Shown here: piece by piece, positions 8,981 to 17,194 of the stretch
How positions within the stretch are numbered: the stretch's first letter is position 1
Layout: every line of letters starts with the position of its first letter
Assembly: GCA_003021235.1 (NCBI GenBank)
Contig: PXQR01000040.1
Span: 16,100 to 80,099 of the forward strand
DNA length: 64,000 nt
From: Halobacteriales archaeon QH_6_64_20
GTDB taxonomy: Archaea > Halobacteriota > Halobacteria > Halobacteriales > Halococcaceae
Direction: 5' to 3'
Notes under the pieces: generated by a model
Databases searched by the model: none
What the model was told of the DNA's origin: nothing
Seen by the model: only the letters and a program-made list of their open reading frames with translations
Position numbers and translations under genes: made by a program

Positions 8981-9340
8981 ATGGAAGCGAACTCGAACGC
9001 GGGGCCTATGGAACGCACGGAGCGACGACGACTGACCTACGTGGGGCTGTGGGCGCTCGGGACGGTCGCCTTCTTCACGTTCGGGGCGGCGGCGACTGCG
9101 CTCTACGGGACGAGCGAGGCGATACTGTTCGACGAACGCGACGCCGAGATTCTCAGAACCGCGAGCACGAACACTATCCAGGTGTTCTCGTACGGGTCGG
9201 CGATCGTCTTTCCGGTGGTTTCGGCGCTCGCGGGGCTGGGCTACATTTCGTTCCCGCTATGGCTCGCGCCGGTCGGGCTGTTCGTCGCCGGCCTGTTCCT
9301 CGTCTGGTTCGGCTTCGTTCTGCTCGCGCGCCGTGGATGA
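8981..9340 (+). CDS. Membrane protein of the type paired with small XRE regulators
   Basis: 119 residues with four hydrophobic segments: about residues 18-38 (LTYVGLWALGTVAFFTFGAAAT), a weaker stretch near 64-75, and a pair at 73-92 and 92-115 (LWLAPVGLFVAGLFLVWFGFVLL). It resembles the small integral membrane proteins (DUF2178-like) commonly encoded just before YozG-like XRE regulators. The stop overlaps the next gene's start as ATGA (9337-9340), so translation is coupled. An internal ATG at 9008 is a possible alternative start; 8981 is preferred because it directly follows the operator. The role is unknown; a membrane sensor or a target of the paired regulator is plausible. Confidence 0.82.
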   Translation: MEANSNAGPMERTERRRLTYVGLWALGTVAFFTFGAAATALYGTSEAILFDERDAEILRTASTNTIQVFSYGSAIVFPVVSALAGLGYISFPLWLAPVGLFVAGLFLVWFGFVLLARRG

Positions 9341-9528
9341 GAAACGCGTTGCCCGAACGCCGTGCGGAACGCGAGATGAGCCAGGGCGATCTCGCCGAGG
9401 CGGTGGGGGTCACGAGACAGACGATCAACGCGATCGAGCGCGAGCGTTACGATCCGTCGCTGGAACTCGCCTTTGGGCTGGCTGACTTCTTCGATTGTGC
9501 GATCGAGGACCTCTTTCACCCGGAGTGA
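9337..9528 (+). CDS. Small XRE-family (YozG-like) transcriptional regulator
   Basis: 63 residues forming little more than one helix-turn-helix domain: MSQGDLAEAVGVTRQTINAI is the HTH, followed by the family-typical ERERYDPSLELAFGLADFF and a short CAIEDLFHPE tail. Such regulators act as dimers on short palindromes. Start is the ATG at 9337 overlapping the preceding stop (ATGA). It probably represses its own operon through the double dyad at 8945-8977. Confidence 0.9.
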   Translation: MRNALPERRAEREMSQGDLAEAVGVTRQTINAIERERYDPSLELAFGLADFFDCAIEDLFHPE

Positions 9529-9583
9529 ACCAGCAATCGCTCGTCGAGCGGCGGCTGACCCCACGAGGTCCGATGGAGTGACT

Positions 9584-10513
9584 TCACTCGACATCCGGAT
9601 AGGGGACTTCGATCTCGTCGCCGTCGTCGGGAACGAGGACCTCGCCGTCGAAGACGGCCCGCGCATCGCGACAGAGCGGCGAGGGGTCCCCGGCGTACCG
9701 CGAGGAGACATGGGTGAGCGTGAGGCGTTTCACGTTCGCCTGCGCGGCGACCGACGCGGCCTCGGCGGCGGTCGAGTGGGCGGTCGAGCGTGCGCGATCG
9801 GCGAGGTCGTCGGCGAAGGTCGCGTCGTGGATCAACAGATCGGCGTCGGCGGCGGCCTCGACGACCTCCTCAGTCGGTCGCGTGTCGCCGGTGTAGACGA
9901 CCGTTCGTCCTGGGCGTGGTGACCCGACGACCTGTTCGGGCCGAACCAGAGAACCGTCGGCCGATTCGACGGGTTCGCCCTCGTGGAGCCGGGAGAACTT
10001 CGGGCCGACGGGAACACCCAGTTCCTCGGCGCGTTCCCGATCGAAGCGACCCTTGCGGTCGTCTTCGATTAGAGCGTAGCCGACCGACCGGGTGCGGTGG
10101 TCGGTCTTGACGCCGCGAACCGCGAACTCCTCGTGATCCAGGGCGACGTCGCCGGGGCCGACCTCGTTCACGCGCACGGGAAAGGAGGGCCGAGCGCCGG
10201 TCGCGCCGAGGAGGCCCTCGACGATCGAACGAGTGCCCCGAGGGGTGTGGATCGCGAGCGGGTTCTCCCGTTCGTTGAAGCCCATCGTCTGACAGAGCCC
10301 CGGGAGTCCGAGGACGTGATCGCCGTGACAGTGGGTGAGAAAGACGTGCGAGATCGAAAACCCGGTAGCGAAACGCATCATCTGACGCTGGGTACCCTCG
10401 CCGGCGTCGAACAGCAGTCGCTCTCCTTCCCGGTTGACGAAGACGGCGCTCGGGTTCCGTTGGGCGGTGGGGATCGCCCCGCTCGTCCCGAGAAACGTCA
10501 CGCGCAACGTCAT
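9584..10513 (-). CDS. rnz: Ribonuclease Z (tRNA 3' endonuclease)
   Basis: 309 residues, the usual length for short-form tRNase Z. It cuts the 3' trailer from precursor tRNAs. The metallo-beta-lactamase fold is shown by the opening LRVTFLGTSGAIPTAQRN, the zinc motif T-H-C-H-G-D-H near residue 63, VVYTGDTRP near residue 205, a further ligand-bearing STAHSTAAEAA segment near residue 245, and LTHVSSRY near residue 268. The exosite region (residues ~155-195) is present. The gene is convergent with the XRE regulator and divergent from rfcC. Confidence 0.96.
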   Translation of the reverse strand: MTLRVTFLGTSGAIPTAQRNPSAVFVNREGERLLFDAGEGTQRQMMRFATGFSISHVFLTHCHGDHVLGLPGLCQTMGFNERENPLAIHTPRGTRSIVEGLLGATGARPSFPVRVNEVGPGDVALDHEEFAVRGVKTDHRTRSVGYALIEDDRKGRFDRERAEELGVPVGPKFSRLHEGEPVESADGSLVRPEQVVGSPRPGRTVVYTGDTRPTEEVVEAAADADLLIHDATFADDLADRARSTAHSTAAEAASVAAQANVKRLTLTHVSSRYAGDPSPLCRDARAVFDGEVLVPDDGDEIEVPYPDVE

Positions 10514-10646
10514 CCACCCGAACTCGGTCGGAGGGACCTATACGGCCTTCGGAACCGTCGCGACCGTCCGATCGAAGGGGGCGTGAGCGAGCGCGTCCCG
10601 AATGGGATCGACCGATTCTTATCCGGTCGTCGCCTCCGCTGAGGGG

Positions 10647-11651
10647 ATGGAGGGGCCGCTCTGGATCGACGAGTACGCACCCGGGATTTCCGACCTCCCC
10701 CAGGAGAACGTCCGTCGATACCTACAGCGAGCGGTCGACGATCCCCTCAATCTCGTGTTGTACGGTCCGCCAGGTGCCGGCAAGACCGCGGCGGTCCGCG
10801 CGCTCGCCAGGCAAGCCCACGACGACCCCGAGGGCGACCTGATCGAACTCAACGTCGCGGACTTCTTCGGACGAACGAAAAAGGAAGTGAGCGAGGACCC
10901 CCGGTTCGCCTCCTTTATTTCCTCGAAGCGCCGCCGAAACTCCTCGAAGGCCGACCTGATCAACCACGTCCTCAAGGAGTCGGCGGGCTACGCGCCGATC
11001 TCGGGGTACTATAAGACCCTCGCGCTCGACAACGCCGAAGCCATCCGTGAGGACTTTCAACAGGCGCTCCGGCGGGTCATGGAACGGTATCACGAGACTA
11101 CCCAGTTCGTCATTACCACTCGCCAACCCTCGAAACTGATCGCGCCGATCACCTCCCGCTGTGTGCCAATCGCGGTGGGCGCGCCGACCGACGAGGCGGT
11201 GATCGGCGTTCTTCGGGAAATCGCCGAGGCCGAGGCGGTCGAGTACGACGAGGAAGGGTTAGAGTACCTCGCAAGTTACGCCGACGGCGATCTCAGGAAG
11301 GGAATCTTGGGTGCACAGACGGCGGCCGAACGCGAGGGAGAGATCTCGATGACCGCGGCCTACGAGGCGCTGGGCGACGTCGGGCTCGACGACCGGATCG
11401 AGGAAATGGTAGCCAACGCGGAGAAGGGGGAGTTCACCGACGCGCGATCGGAACTCGACGACCTGCTGGTCGACGAGGGGCTGGCGGGCACCGAGGTCTT
11501 GGAGGGCGTCCTCGCCGCACTGCGCTCGCGCCGAAGCGGCCGCGAGTTGGCCGAGGCCTACGAACTCGCCGGCGAGGTCGACATGGACCTAACCGACGGG
11601 ACGAGCGACCGGATCCAGTTGTCGCGGTTGCTCGCCGAGCTCGGGCGCTGA
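10647..11651 (+). CDS. rfcC: Replication factor C small-subunit paralogue (clamp loader, RfcC-like)
   Basis: 334-residue AAA+ ATPase of the clamp-loader family: LWIDEYAPGISDLPQENV at the start, Walker A GPPGAGKTAAVRA near residue 42, and the SRC arginine-finger motif (PITSRCVPIAV) near residue 172. Haloarchaea carry a second small subunit, RfcC, with a divergent Walker B, and this protein fits: at the place of the usual Walker B acidic pair it reads TLALDNAEAI, so ATP hydrolysis may be altered. It would join RfcA and RfcB in loading the PCNA clamp. Start at ATG 10647 gives the family N-terminus; an upstream in-frame start at 10602 adds 15 unsupported residues. Confidence 0.88.
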   Translation: MEGPLWIDEYAPGISDLPQENVRRYLQRAVDDPLNLVLYGPPGAGKTAAVRALARQAHDDPEGDLIELNVADFFGRTKKEVSEDPRFASFISSKRRRNSSKADLINHVLKESAGYAPISGYYKTLALDNAEAIREDFQQALRRVMERYHETTQFVITTRQPSKLIAPITSRCVPIAVGAPTDEAVIGVLREIAEAEAVEYDEEGLEYLASYADGDLRKGILGAQTAAEREGEISMTAAYEALGDVGLDDRIEEMVANAEKGEFTDARSELDDLLVDEGLAGTEVLEGVLAALRSRRSGRELAEAYELAGEVDMDLTDGTSDRIQLSRLLAELGR

Positions 11652-11717
11652 AACTATCGAACGAGAGGTCGCCTCTGCGGGGAAAATTACGTGTCTATAG
11701 ACGATCATACGGGCGGT

Positions 11718-11826
11718 TTTAGTTGAGTGGTTTCGAGGACCAGGGTTAGTGAGACTGTTTAGGAGCGCCCAGCCCCTTCCAGTCCCATCCAAGGCGGTCT
11801 GTGGTGGCTTTCGTCGCTCAACTAAA
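11718..11826. mobile_element. Possible MITE or IS remnant with 10-base terminal inverted repeats
   Basis: About 109 bases bounded by TTTAGTTGAG (11718-11727) and its perfect complement CTCAACTAAA (11817-11826). The interior includes GC-rich tracts (AGCCCCTTCCAG) unlike the flanks and no open frame. The right arm supplies the TAG stop of the amidohydrolase gene (11822-11824), so insertion has probably set that protein's last residues (YNRSV). No clear target-site duplication was seen. The size and termini suit a miniature transposable element, or alternatively a terminator-like structure between two convergent genes. Confidence 0.45.
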
Positions 11827-13195
11827 CACTACGGTTATACCCGGCGAGCTCGGCGAGCGCGCTCGCGAACACCCGTGTCGCCGCCGCACAGTCGGCCCAG
11901 TCGGTCCACTCGCGCGGGCTATGCGAAAAGCCGCCCCGCGAGGGTGCAAAGCACATTCCGGTATCAGCGACGCGTGCGACGTGCATCGTGTCGTGGGCCG
12001 CGCCGGAGTGAAGTTCAGTGGCCTCGATCTCCGTCCGTTCGGCCGCTCGGTTCAGCGTCTCCCGGCACCGTCCGGCCATCGGCGTCGGCGAGACGTCGAG
12101 CGGACGGGTTAGTGTGGTTTCGACGCCGCGTTCGGTTTCGAGGCGCGAGAGCTTCCCTCGTACGCCATCGACGATGCGGTCTATCGGCTCGCGCTCGACG
12201 TCGCGGATATCGATGCCCAGTTCTACCTCCCCGGGAACGACGTTCGTCGCGTTCGGGCGGGCGTCGATCTTTCCCACAGTCGCGACCGTCGTTCCCTCAC
12301 TATCGCTATCGCCACCACCACCACCACCATCGTTGCCATCACCGGCGTCCCCGCCTCCGTCCATCGACACGGACGCCTCCTCGTTCGGAGCTTCGACGCC
12401 GACCCCGGCGGCTCGCCGGCCGGCACGCTCGATGTCGAGTGTCAGTTCGCTCGCCGCCGTCAGTGCGTCGGTGCGCGTCGCCATGGGCGTCGAGCCGGCG
12501 TGATCGGTTTCACCCGTGATCGTCGCGTCACAGTGGGTAATCCCGGTGACGGTCGTGACGACGCCGACTTCCTTGCCCATCGATTCGAGCCGCGTCCCCT
12601 GCTCGATGTGCAGTTCGAGCCACGCGTCCCAGTCGCTCGCGTCGAGACGTCCTTCCCCCAGGTAGCTGATTCCGTCCAAGACGCTTTCGAGCGTTACACC
12701 GTCGGAATCCGTGAGTGTCAGCGCCTCCTCGATGGGTCGGACGCCCGCGGCGATCGACGAGCCGAGCAGCCCCTCGCTGAACCGGCCGCCCTCCTCCTCG
12801 GTGAAACAGACGACCTCGACCGGGCGCTCGGGGGTCGCGTCAGCCTCGGCTTCCTGCATCGCGCGCACCGCTTCGAGCGCGGCGTACACCCCGAGGGGCC
12901 CGTCGAAGATGCCGCCCTCGATCACCGAATCGAGGTGACTGCCGGCGGCGACCGGCGCGGCCTCGGGGTCGACATCGTCGGGTGTCCACCGCCCGGCGAC
13001 GTTTCCCACCCTATCGACCCGGACGTCGAGACCCGCCTCGTCCAGTCGGTCGGCGAAATACTCCCGGGCGTTCCCGTTGGCATCAGTGCCCGTGAGAACG
13101 GTGCGCCCGTGGCCTTCGGGAGCGCCGATCGCGCCGAATTCGGCCGTGGCTTCGATGTCCGCGCGGAGTCGATCCTCGCTGACTGGCAGGTCCAT
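11822..13195 (-). CDS. M20-family Zn-dependent amidohydrolase (allantoate/N-carbamoyl-amino-acid hydrolase type)
   Basis: 457 residues; relatives are about 410-420. The enzyme class hydrolyses N-carbamoyl amino acids, allantoate or ureidoglycolate with two metal ions. Visible ligands: the H-L-D-S motif in AAGSHLDSVIEGGIFDG (residues ~80-95), the acidic pair in VVCFTEEEGGRF, the LELHIEQG motif, the dimerisation-domain GETDHAGSTPM, and the final His in SGAAHDTMHVAR. Odd: a Gly/Asp-rich insert of about 35 residues (around bases 12290-12400) interrupts the dimerisation domain. The last residues are probably specified by the inverted-repeat element into which the gene runs. The exact substrate is not decidable from sequence. 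Confidence 0.9.
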   Translation of the reverse strand: MDLPVSEDRLRADIEATAEFGAIGAPEGHGRTVLTGTDANGNAREYFADRLDEAGLDVRVDRVGNVAGRWTPDDVDPEAAPVAAGSHLDSVIEGGIFDGPLGVYAALEAVRAMQEAEADATPERPVEVVCFTEEEGGRFSEGLLGSSIAAGVRPIEEALTLTDSDGVTLESVLDGISYLGEGRLDASDWDAWLELHIEQGTRLESMGKEVGVVTTVTGITHCDATITGETDHAGSTPMATRTDALTAASELTLDIERAGRRAAGVGVEAPNEEASVSMDGGGDAGDGNDGGGGGGDSDSEGTTVATVGKIDARPNATNVVPGEVELGIDIRDVEREPIDRIVDGVRGKLSRLETERGVETTLTRPLDVSPTPMAGRCRETLNRAAERTEIEATELHSGAAHDTMHVARVADTGMCFAPSRGGFSHSPREWTDWADCAAATRVFASALAELAGYNRSV

Positions 13196-13423
13196 ACCAC
13201 CGGTTCAAGCACGACCGTCATGACCGTTGTGCCCGTTGCGATGAAGCGAAGTGACGGTCGCCGCGTTCGAGGGAAAGCTGGTACGACCGCGAAGTACGCA
13301 CGGTTCGGACGACCGGCGTCGTCAAGCAGGTGAACGAGCACAGGGACGGATCGGCCGGCGTCGAAGCCAGGCAAGTCGGTCGAATCGGTCGTCGGTTCGC
13401 CGATTCGATGGGATAACCGGCGC

Positions 13424-13777
13424 TCAGGGCCAGGGTCGCGCCGGGACGCTCTCGACGACGCGGTGGACGTCGTGCGGGCGGCCGTCGAACGTCTCGCCGA
13501 CGCCGAACTGTCTGAGCTTATCACACAGCACGGCCTGCTCGGGGTCCCGGCAAAAGGCCTCCCAGTCGTCGCGTGAATCCCACTGGGTATAGACGACGAC
13601 CCGGGCCTCTTCGGCGTCCTCTAAAAAGCTCGCCGCGACGAACCCCGGGCGATCGCGGACCCAGCGCTCGGTCTCTTCGGTGAGCGTATCGAGAAGCGGG
13701 TCGTGTTGTTCGGGTTCGACCTCGAACTCGGCGATCGCGGTGAAACGATCGGCGGCTATTGTGGTCTCCGTTGCCAT
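13424..13777 (-). CDS. Antibiotic-biosynthesis-monooxygenase (ABM) fold protein
   Basis: 117 residues with one dimeric alpha/beta-barrel (ABM, PF03992-like) domain: FTAIAEFEVEPEQHDPLLD, then the characteristic PGFVAASFLEDAEEARVVVY and WDSRDDWEAF. Members include small monooxygenases, haem-degrading enzymes and EthD-like proteins; no residue here decides which. The ATG at 13777 (MATETTIAADRF) is preferred to one four codons upstream. It is isolated between the amidohydrolase and the proteasome operon. Confidence 0.85.
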   Translation of the reverse strand: MATETTIAADRFTAIAEFEVEPEQHDPLLDTLTEETERWVRDRPGFVAASFLEDAEEARVVVYTQWDSRDDWEAFCRDPEQAVLCDKLRQFGVGETFDGRPHDVHRVVESVPARPWP

Positions 13778-14046
13778 GGATGCTTCCATTGGCTGCCGAG
13801 CGTAGGTAGGACAGCACGTATCTTCAAACCCATGCTTTCACCGTGTCGCATCCGATGCGATAGGGAGCAGGCCGACGAACCGACGAACCGATGCACAGAT
13901 GGACCGAGGGCGACGAGTCTCGGTGGTACGAACAACGGACGGCGAGCGCGTTCACGAGAACGGCTATCAGGATACGCTCGATCTCGACGCTAACGGTCGT
14001 TAGCCTGATCGTGGGAGAAGGGACGGATGGAGAGCGTCGTCGGCGG

Positions 14047-14811
14047 CTACAGCGCTTCGGAGGGTTGTTCGTAGCGCTCGATCTCGACGCCGTCGTCGGT
14101 GATCGTGCTCAGCAACATGCCGTTGCCACTGGCGGTGTCGCGCTCGATGGCGCTGTTGACCCCGCGTGCGGCGGCGTCGCGGGCCTCCTCGACGCTGAGA
14201 CCCTCTTCATACGAGCTTTCGAGCACGCCGAGCGCGAAAGGCGACCCCGAGCCGGTCGCGAAGTACTCCTCTTCCATGACGCTACCGTCGGGGAAGATGT
14301 TGTAGACGTGCCCGCCCTCGCTGTCGACGCCGCCGAGGATCGGGTGGACGATGAAAAAGGCCCCGCTCCGAAGCAGGTTGCCGGTCAACGTCGAGAGCGC
14401 CTGCATACTCATTTCCTCGTCACGCCGGGTCTCGTACAGGCGGACTTCGGCCTTGAGCGAACGAACGAGCGACTGGGCGGCGCTCACCCCGCCCGAGATC
14501 GTGAGCGCGGCGGTCGGGTGTACTTCGAGGATCTTCTCGGCCTGCTTGCTCGCGACCAAATTGCCGGCGCTCGCGCGCATGTCGGTCGCGAGCACCACGC
14601 CGTCGTCGGTTCTGATCCCGACCGTCGTCGTCCCGGTCTTCAGTTCGCCGTCGCCGGCCTCGCCCGCGTTCCGCGCGGGGCCGCCGGCGTCGCCGCCCGC
14701 CGTTCCCGGGGGGCCGAGTTCGGGCGCGTAGGGGTCCTCGTCGGTGCGTCCGTGGATGCTACTCGGCGTGTCGAAGCCGCCGAAATCGTCGAAACCGTCG
14801 AAGCCGTTCAT
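14047..14811 (-). CDS. psmB: Proteasome subunit beta (20S core, catalytic)
   Basis: 254 residues. The catalytic subunit of the archaeal 20S proteasome, an N-terminal-nucleophile threonine protease. A propeptide of about 60 residues (Gly/Asp/Ala-rich, GFDGFDDFGGFD) ends in KTG, and the mature chain begins T61-T-T-V-G-I. Thr61 is therefore the predicted nucleophile; the catalytic Asp (LATDMRAS) and Lys (ASKQAEKI) follow at the usual spacing. Start: the ATG at 14811 overlaps the psmA stop as ATGA. A longer upstream frame exists only because it reads through psmA out of frame. Confidence 0.95.
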   Translation of the reverse strand: MNGFDGFDDFGGFDTPSSIHGRTDEDPYAPELGPPGTAGGDAGGPARNAGEAGDGELKTGTTTVGIRTDDGVVLATDMRASAGNLVASKQAEKILEVHPTAALTISGGVSAAQSLVRSLKAEVRLYETRRDEEMSMQALSTLTGNLLRSGAFFIVHPILGGVDSEGGHVYNIFPDGSVMEEEYFATGSGSPFALGVLESSYEEGLSVEEARDAAARGVNSAIERDTASGNGMLLSTITDDGVEIERYEQPSEAL

Positions 14812-15557
14812 GATTCGTCCTCCGCCTCGTCCTCGAAGTCGAAGTCCAGATCCGAAAGGGCGGTCTCGATCTCGTCGTCGCTGAGCCGGCGATAGCCACG
14901 CTCCTCGTCGATCGTCGACAGCAGGACGCTTTCGGCGTCGAGGGCCTCGTCTTTGGCCGTTGCGAGCGCCGACAGCGCCAGGTCGATCGCGCCGTCGAGA
15001 TCGGCGTCCGGGCGGTAGTTCTCCTCCAGGTAGTCGAGGATTGCCTCGCGGTCGTTGCCGATCGCGACGGACTTCCATTCGGTTGGCACGCCGGAGGGAT
15101 CGGTCTCGTACAGGCGCGGTTCGCCGTCCTCGACGCCGCCGATGATCAGCGCCACGCCGAAGGGCCGAGCGCCCCCGACCTGGGTGTACTGCTGGATGTT
15201 GTCGGTGACTTCCTTCGTGAGGGTCTCGACGCCGATCGGTTCCTCGTACCGCAGTCTGTTGACCTGGGCCTGGCGGCGCGCGAAGTCTATCAACTGGCGG
15301 GCGTCGGCGACGTGGCCCGCACTGGCGATCCCGATGTGGTCGTCCGCTTTGTGCAACTTCTCGACGCTCGAAGGCTCCATGAGTGACGACCGGATGCGCC
15401 GGTCGGCGAGCAATGCGACGCCACCGTCGGTGCGGACGCCGATGGATGCACTGCCGCGTTTGACTGCCTCACGAGCGTACTCGACTTGATAGAGGCGGCC
15501 GTCCGGCGAGAAGATCGTGATCCCGCGGTCGTACGCCTGTTGTTGGTTCGATTGCAT
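14808..15557 (-). CDS. psmA: Proteasome subunit alpha (20S core)
   Basis: 249 residues. The alpha ring subunit that gates the proteasome and docks PAN-type ATPases. The N-terminal gate and H0 helix are typical: YDRGITIFSPDGRLYQVEYA, followed by KRGSASIGVRTDGGVAL. The C-terminal 25 residues are very acidic (DLDFDFEDEAEDES). Start: ATG at 15557 (MQSNQQQAYDRG); an in-frame start 33 codons upstream lies beyond the predicted transcription start and is rejected. The gene precedes psmB with a 4-base overlap, so the two core subunits are translationally coupled. Confidence 0.96.
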   Translation of the reverse strand: MQSNQQQAYDRGITIFSPDGRLYQVEYAREAVKRGSASIGVRTDGGVALLADRRIRSSLMEPSSVEKLHKADDHIGIASAGHVADARQLIDFARRQAQVNRLRYEEPIGVETLTKEVTDNIQQYTQVGGARPFGVALIIGGVEDGEPRLYETDPSGVPTEWKSVAIGNDREAILDYLEENYRPDADLDGAIDLALSALATAKDEALDAESVLLSTIDEERGYRRLSDDEIETALSDLDFDFEDEAEDES

Positions 15558-15632
15558 TGGTTGGGCTGGTTCGGTTGAGTTCCGTCGTTCGTCGTCTAGT
15601 CGGTGGAGTCGTTCACCTGACGTTAGGGATAG

Positions 15633-15642
15633 GTATTTATAC
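15633..15642 (-). promoter_or_regulatory. TATA box of the psmA-psmB operon
   Basis: On the minus strand this reads GTATAAATAC, preceded by the purine-rich BRE-like CGAAAGGA. It is one of the clearest archaeal core promoters in the window. It predicts transcription from about 15610 and a leader of about 50 bases before psmA. Confidence 0.75.
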
Positions 15643-15809
15643 TCCTTTCGACGCACTATCCCTATCGAGTCCGGACGTCCCGTCGGCCCGATGGCCAGCG
15701 GGAAACCGGTATGACGTGAGCATAGTCGCCCGAGACATAAAACGGCACAGAACGCGGTCGATACGGACGCTATCGACAGACCGGGGCACGGGGAACTCGA
15801 ACGGTTACT

Positions 15810-16730
15810 GTGACGAGATACGGGTACGCCGCGATGAACCGGACGCTCCGCGAGGAGGACGATGTCCGGACGAATCGCGGGATGCAGAAGGCGACGTTCG
15901 AGGAACGTGGCCTGCCCTACGCCGGCGAACTCGCGATTTCGAACTGTCGGGGACTCCTGCGAGTGCTTCGCTGGAACGTCGCGAACGACATCGACTTCTT
16001 CCGGATTTCCTCGGCTCTTCTCCCGTGGTTCAGCCAGTACGAGTTAGGGGAGTTGCCGAACGCCGACGCGGTGCAAGAGGCGTTAGCGGAGGTCGGCGCG
16101 CTCGCCCGCGAACACGACATCAGGCTCACCTTTCACCCGAACCACTTCGTAAAGCTCGCGAGCCCGAAGGAAGATGTCGTCGCGCGCTCAATCACGGATT
16201 TAGAGAACCACGGCGCGCTCTGTGACGCGATGGGACTCGCGCGTTCGCCGTACAACTCGATCAACGTCCACATCGGCGCACACTACGGCGACAAGGACGC
16301 GACCGGGCGACGCTTTTGCGAGCACTTCCAGGAACTGTCGGCAAGCGTGCGCTCGCGGCTCACCGTCGAGAACGACGACAAGGAATCGCTGTGGAGCGTA
16401 CCCGAACTGGTGAACCAGGTTCACGCCGAGATCGGGATTCCGGTGGTCTACGACGAACTCCACCACCAGTTCACCGACCGGGGACTTTCGAGGAAGGAAG
16501 CACTGACCCGCGCGACCGCGACGTGGGTCGACTGTGGCGAGACGCCGATAATCCACTACAGCGAGGCCCGACGCCTCCACGAGGCCGATCCGACCGTTCG
16601 CCCGCAGAACCACAGCGACTACATCGCCGGGCCGATCCGTACCTGGGACAGCGGCGCGGACGTCATGATCGAGGCGAAAGCCAAGGAGCGAGCGGTGCTG
16701 GCGTACCGGGGGGACGAGCGAACCGCCTGA
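15810..16730 (+). CDS. uvsE: UV damage endonuclease (UvsE/UVDE)
   Basis: 306 residues, the normal length for this TIM-barrel nuclease, which nicks DNA 5' of UV photoproducts and starts alternative excision repair. The N-terminus R-Y-G-Y-A-A-M-N-R-T-L matches the family opening, and metal-binding His/Glu/Asp residues can be seen in IRLTFHPNHFV, NSINVHIGAHYGDK, LTVENDDK and VVYDELHHQF. Translation probably begins at the GTG at 15810: no ATG lies upstream in the right place and the family N-terminus starts at once. The region is transcribed away from the proteasome operon. Confidence 0.93.
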   Translation: MTRYGYAAMNRTLREEDDVRTNRGMQKATFEERGLPYAGELAISNCRGLLRVLRWNVANDIDFFRISSALLPWFSQYELGELPNADAVQEALAEVGALAREHDIRLTFHPNHFVKLASPKEDVVARSITDLENHGALCDAMGLARSPYNSINVHIGAHYGDKDATGRRFCEHFQELSASVRSRLTVENDDKESLWSVPELVNQVHAEIGIPVVYDELHHQFTDRGLSRKEALTRATATWVDCGETPIIHYSEARRLHEADPTVRPQNHSDYIAGPIRTWDSGADVMIEAKAKERAVLAYRGDERTA

Positions 16731-16820
16731 CCGTCGGCGCGAAGCGTTCGCCCGCGATTGCGGGACGATCTCGGCACGACTTCACTAGACCGTCCGAGTC
16801 CGCCGAGCGAACAGCAACGT

Positions 16821-16846
16821 TTTGTGTCTGTGCGCCCGGACACAAA
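16821..16846 (+). promoter_or_regulatory. Palindromic operator candidate upstream of vapB
   Basis: Perfect 8-base inverted repeat TTTGTGTC (16821-16828) and GACACAAA (16839-16846), separated by 10 bases and ending 3 bases before the vapB start at 16850. Toxin-antitoxin operons are commonly autoregulated by the antitoxin binding such a palindrome at the promoter, so this is the likely VapB/VapBC site. Confidence 0.65.
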
Positions 16847-16849
16847 GCA

Positions 16850-17194
16850 ATGGGCACGAAGACGATCGGACTCGACGACGAGGCGTACGATCGCCTGCAC
16901 GCCGAAAAGCGCGAGGACGAGAGCTTCAGCGATACGGTAAAACGCGTCACGGCCGCGGTATCGAGCGACTGGCGGCGCGGGTTCGGCAAGTACGCCGACG
17001 GCGAGCCGGGTGCCGAGGCGTTCGCCGAGACGATGGACGCGGTCCGACGCGATCACGCCGAGGGAACGGCCGCCAGCCACGACGAGACGCTCGAAGCGAT
17101 GGGCGTCGATACGAGCGAGCACTACGCCGGCGACAGCGGATCGGAAACCGACGGCGAGTCCGGAGCTGAGGGCGAGACGACGGGCGGCGAATGA
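16850..17194 (+). CDS. vapB: VapB-type antitoxin
   Basis: 114 residues. The N-terminal ~45 residues fit a ribbon-helix-helix/haloarchaeal VapB-type DNA-binding module (KTIGLDDEAYDRLHAEKRED, then FSDTVKRVT). The middle is the toxin-neutralising region, and the C-terminal 35 residues are acidic and probably disordered. It is followed by the PIN-domain toxin with an ATGA overlap, the classic antitoxin-first organisation. The start at ATG 16850 sits directly behind an inverted repeat. Confidence 0.87.
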   Translation: MGTKTIGLDDEAYDRLHAEKREDESFSDTVKRVTAAVSSDWRRGFGKYADGEPGAEAFAETMDAVRRDHAEGTAASHDETLEAMGVDTSEHYAGDSGSETDGESGAEGETTGGE

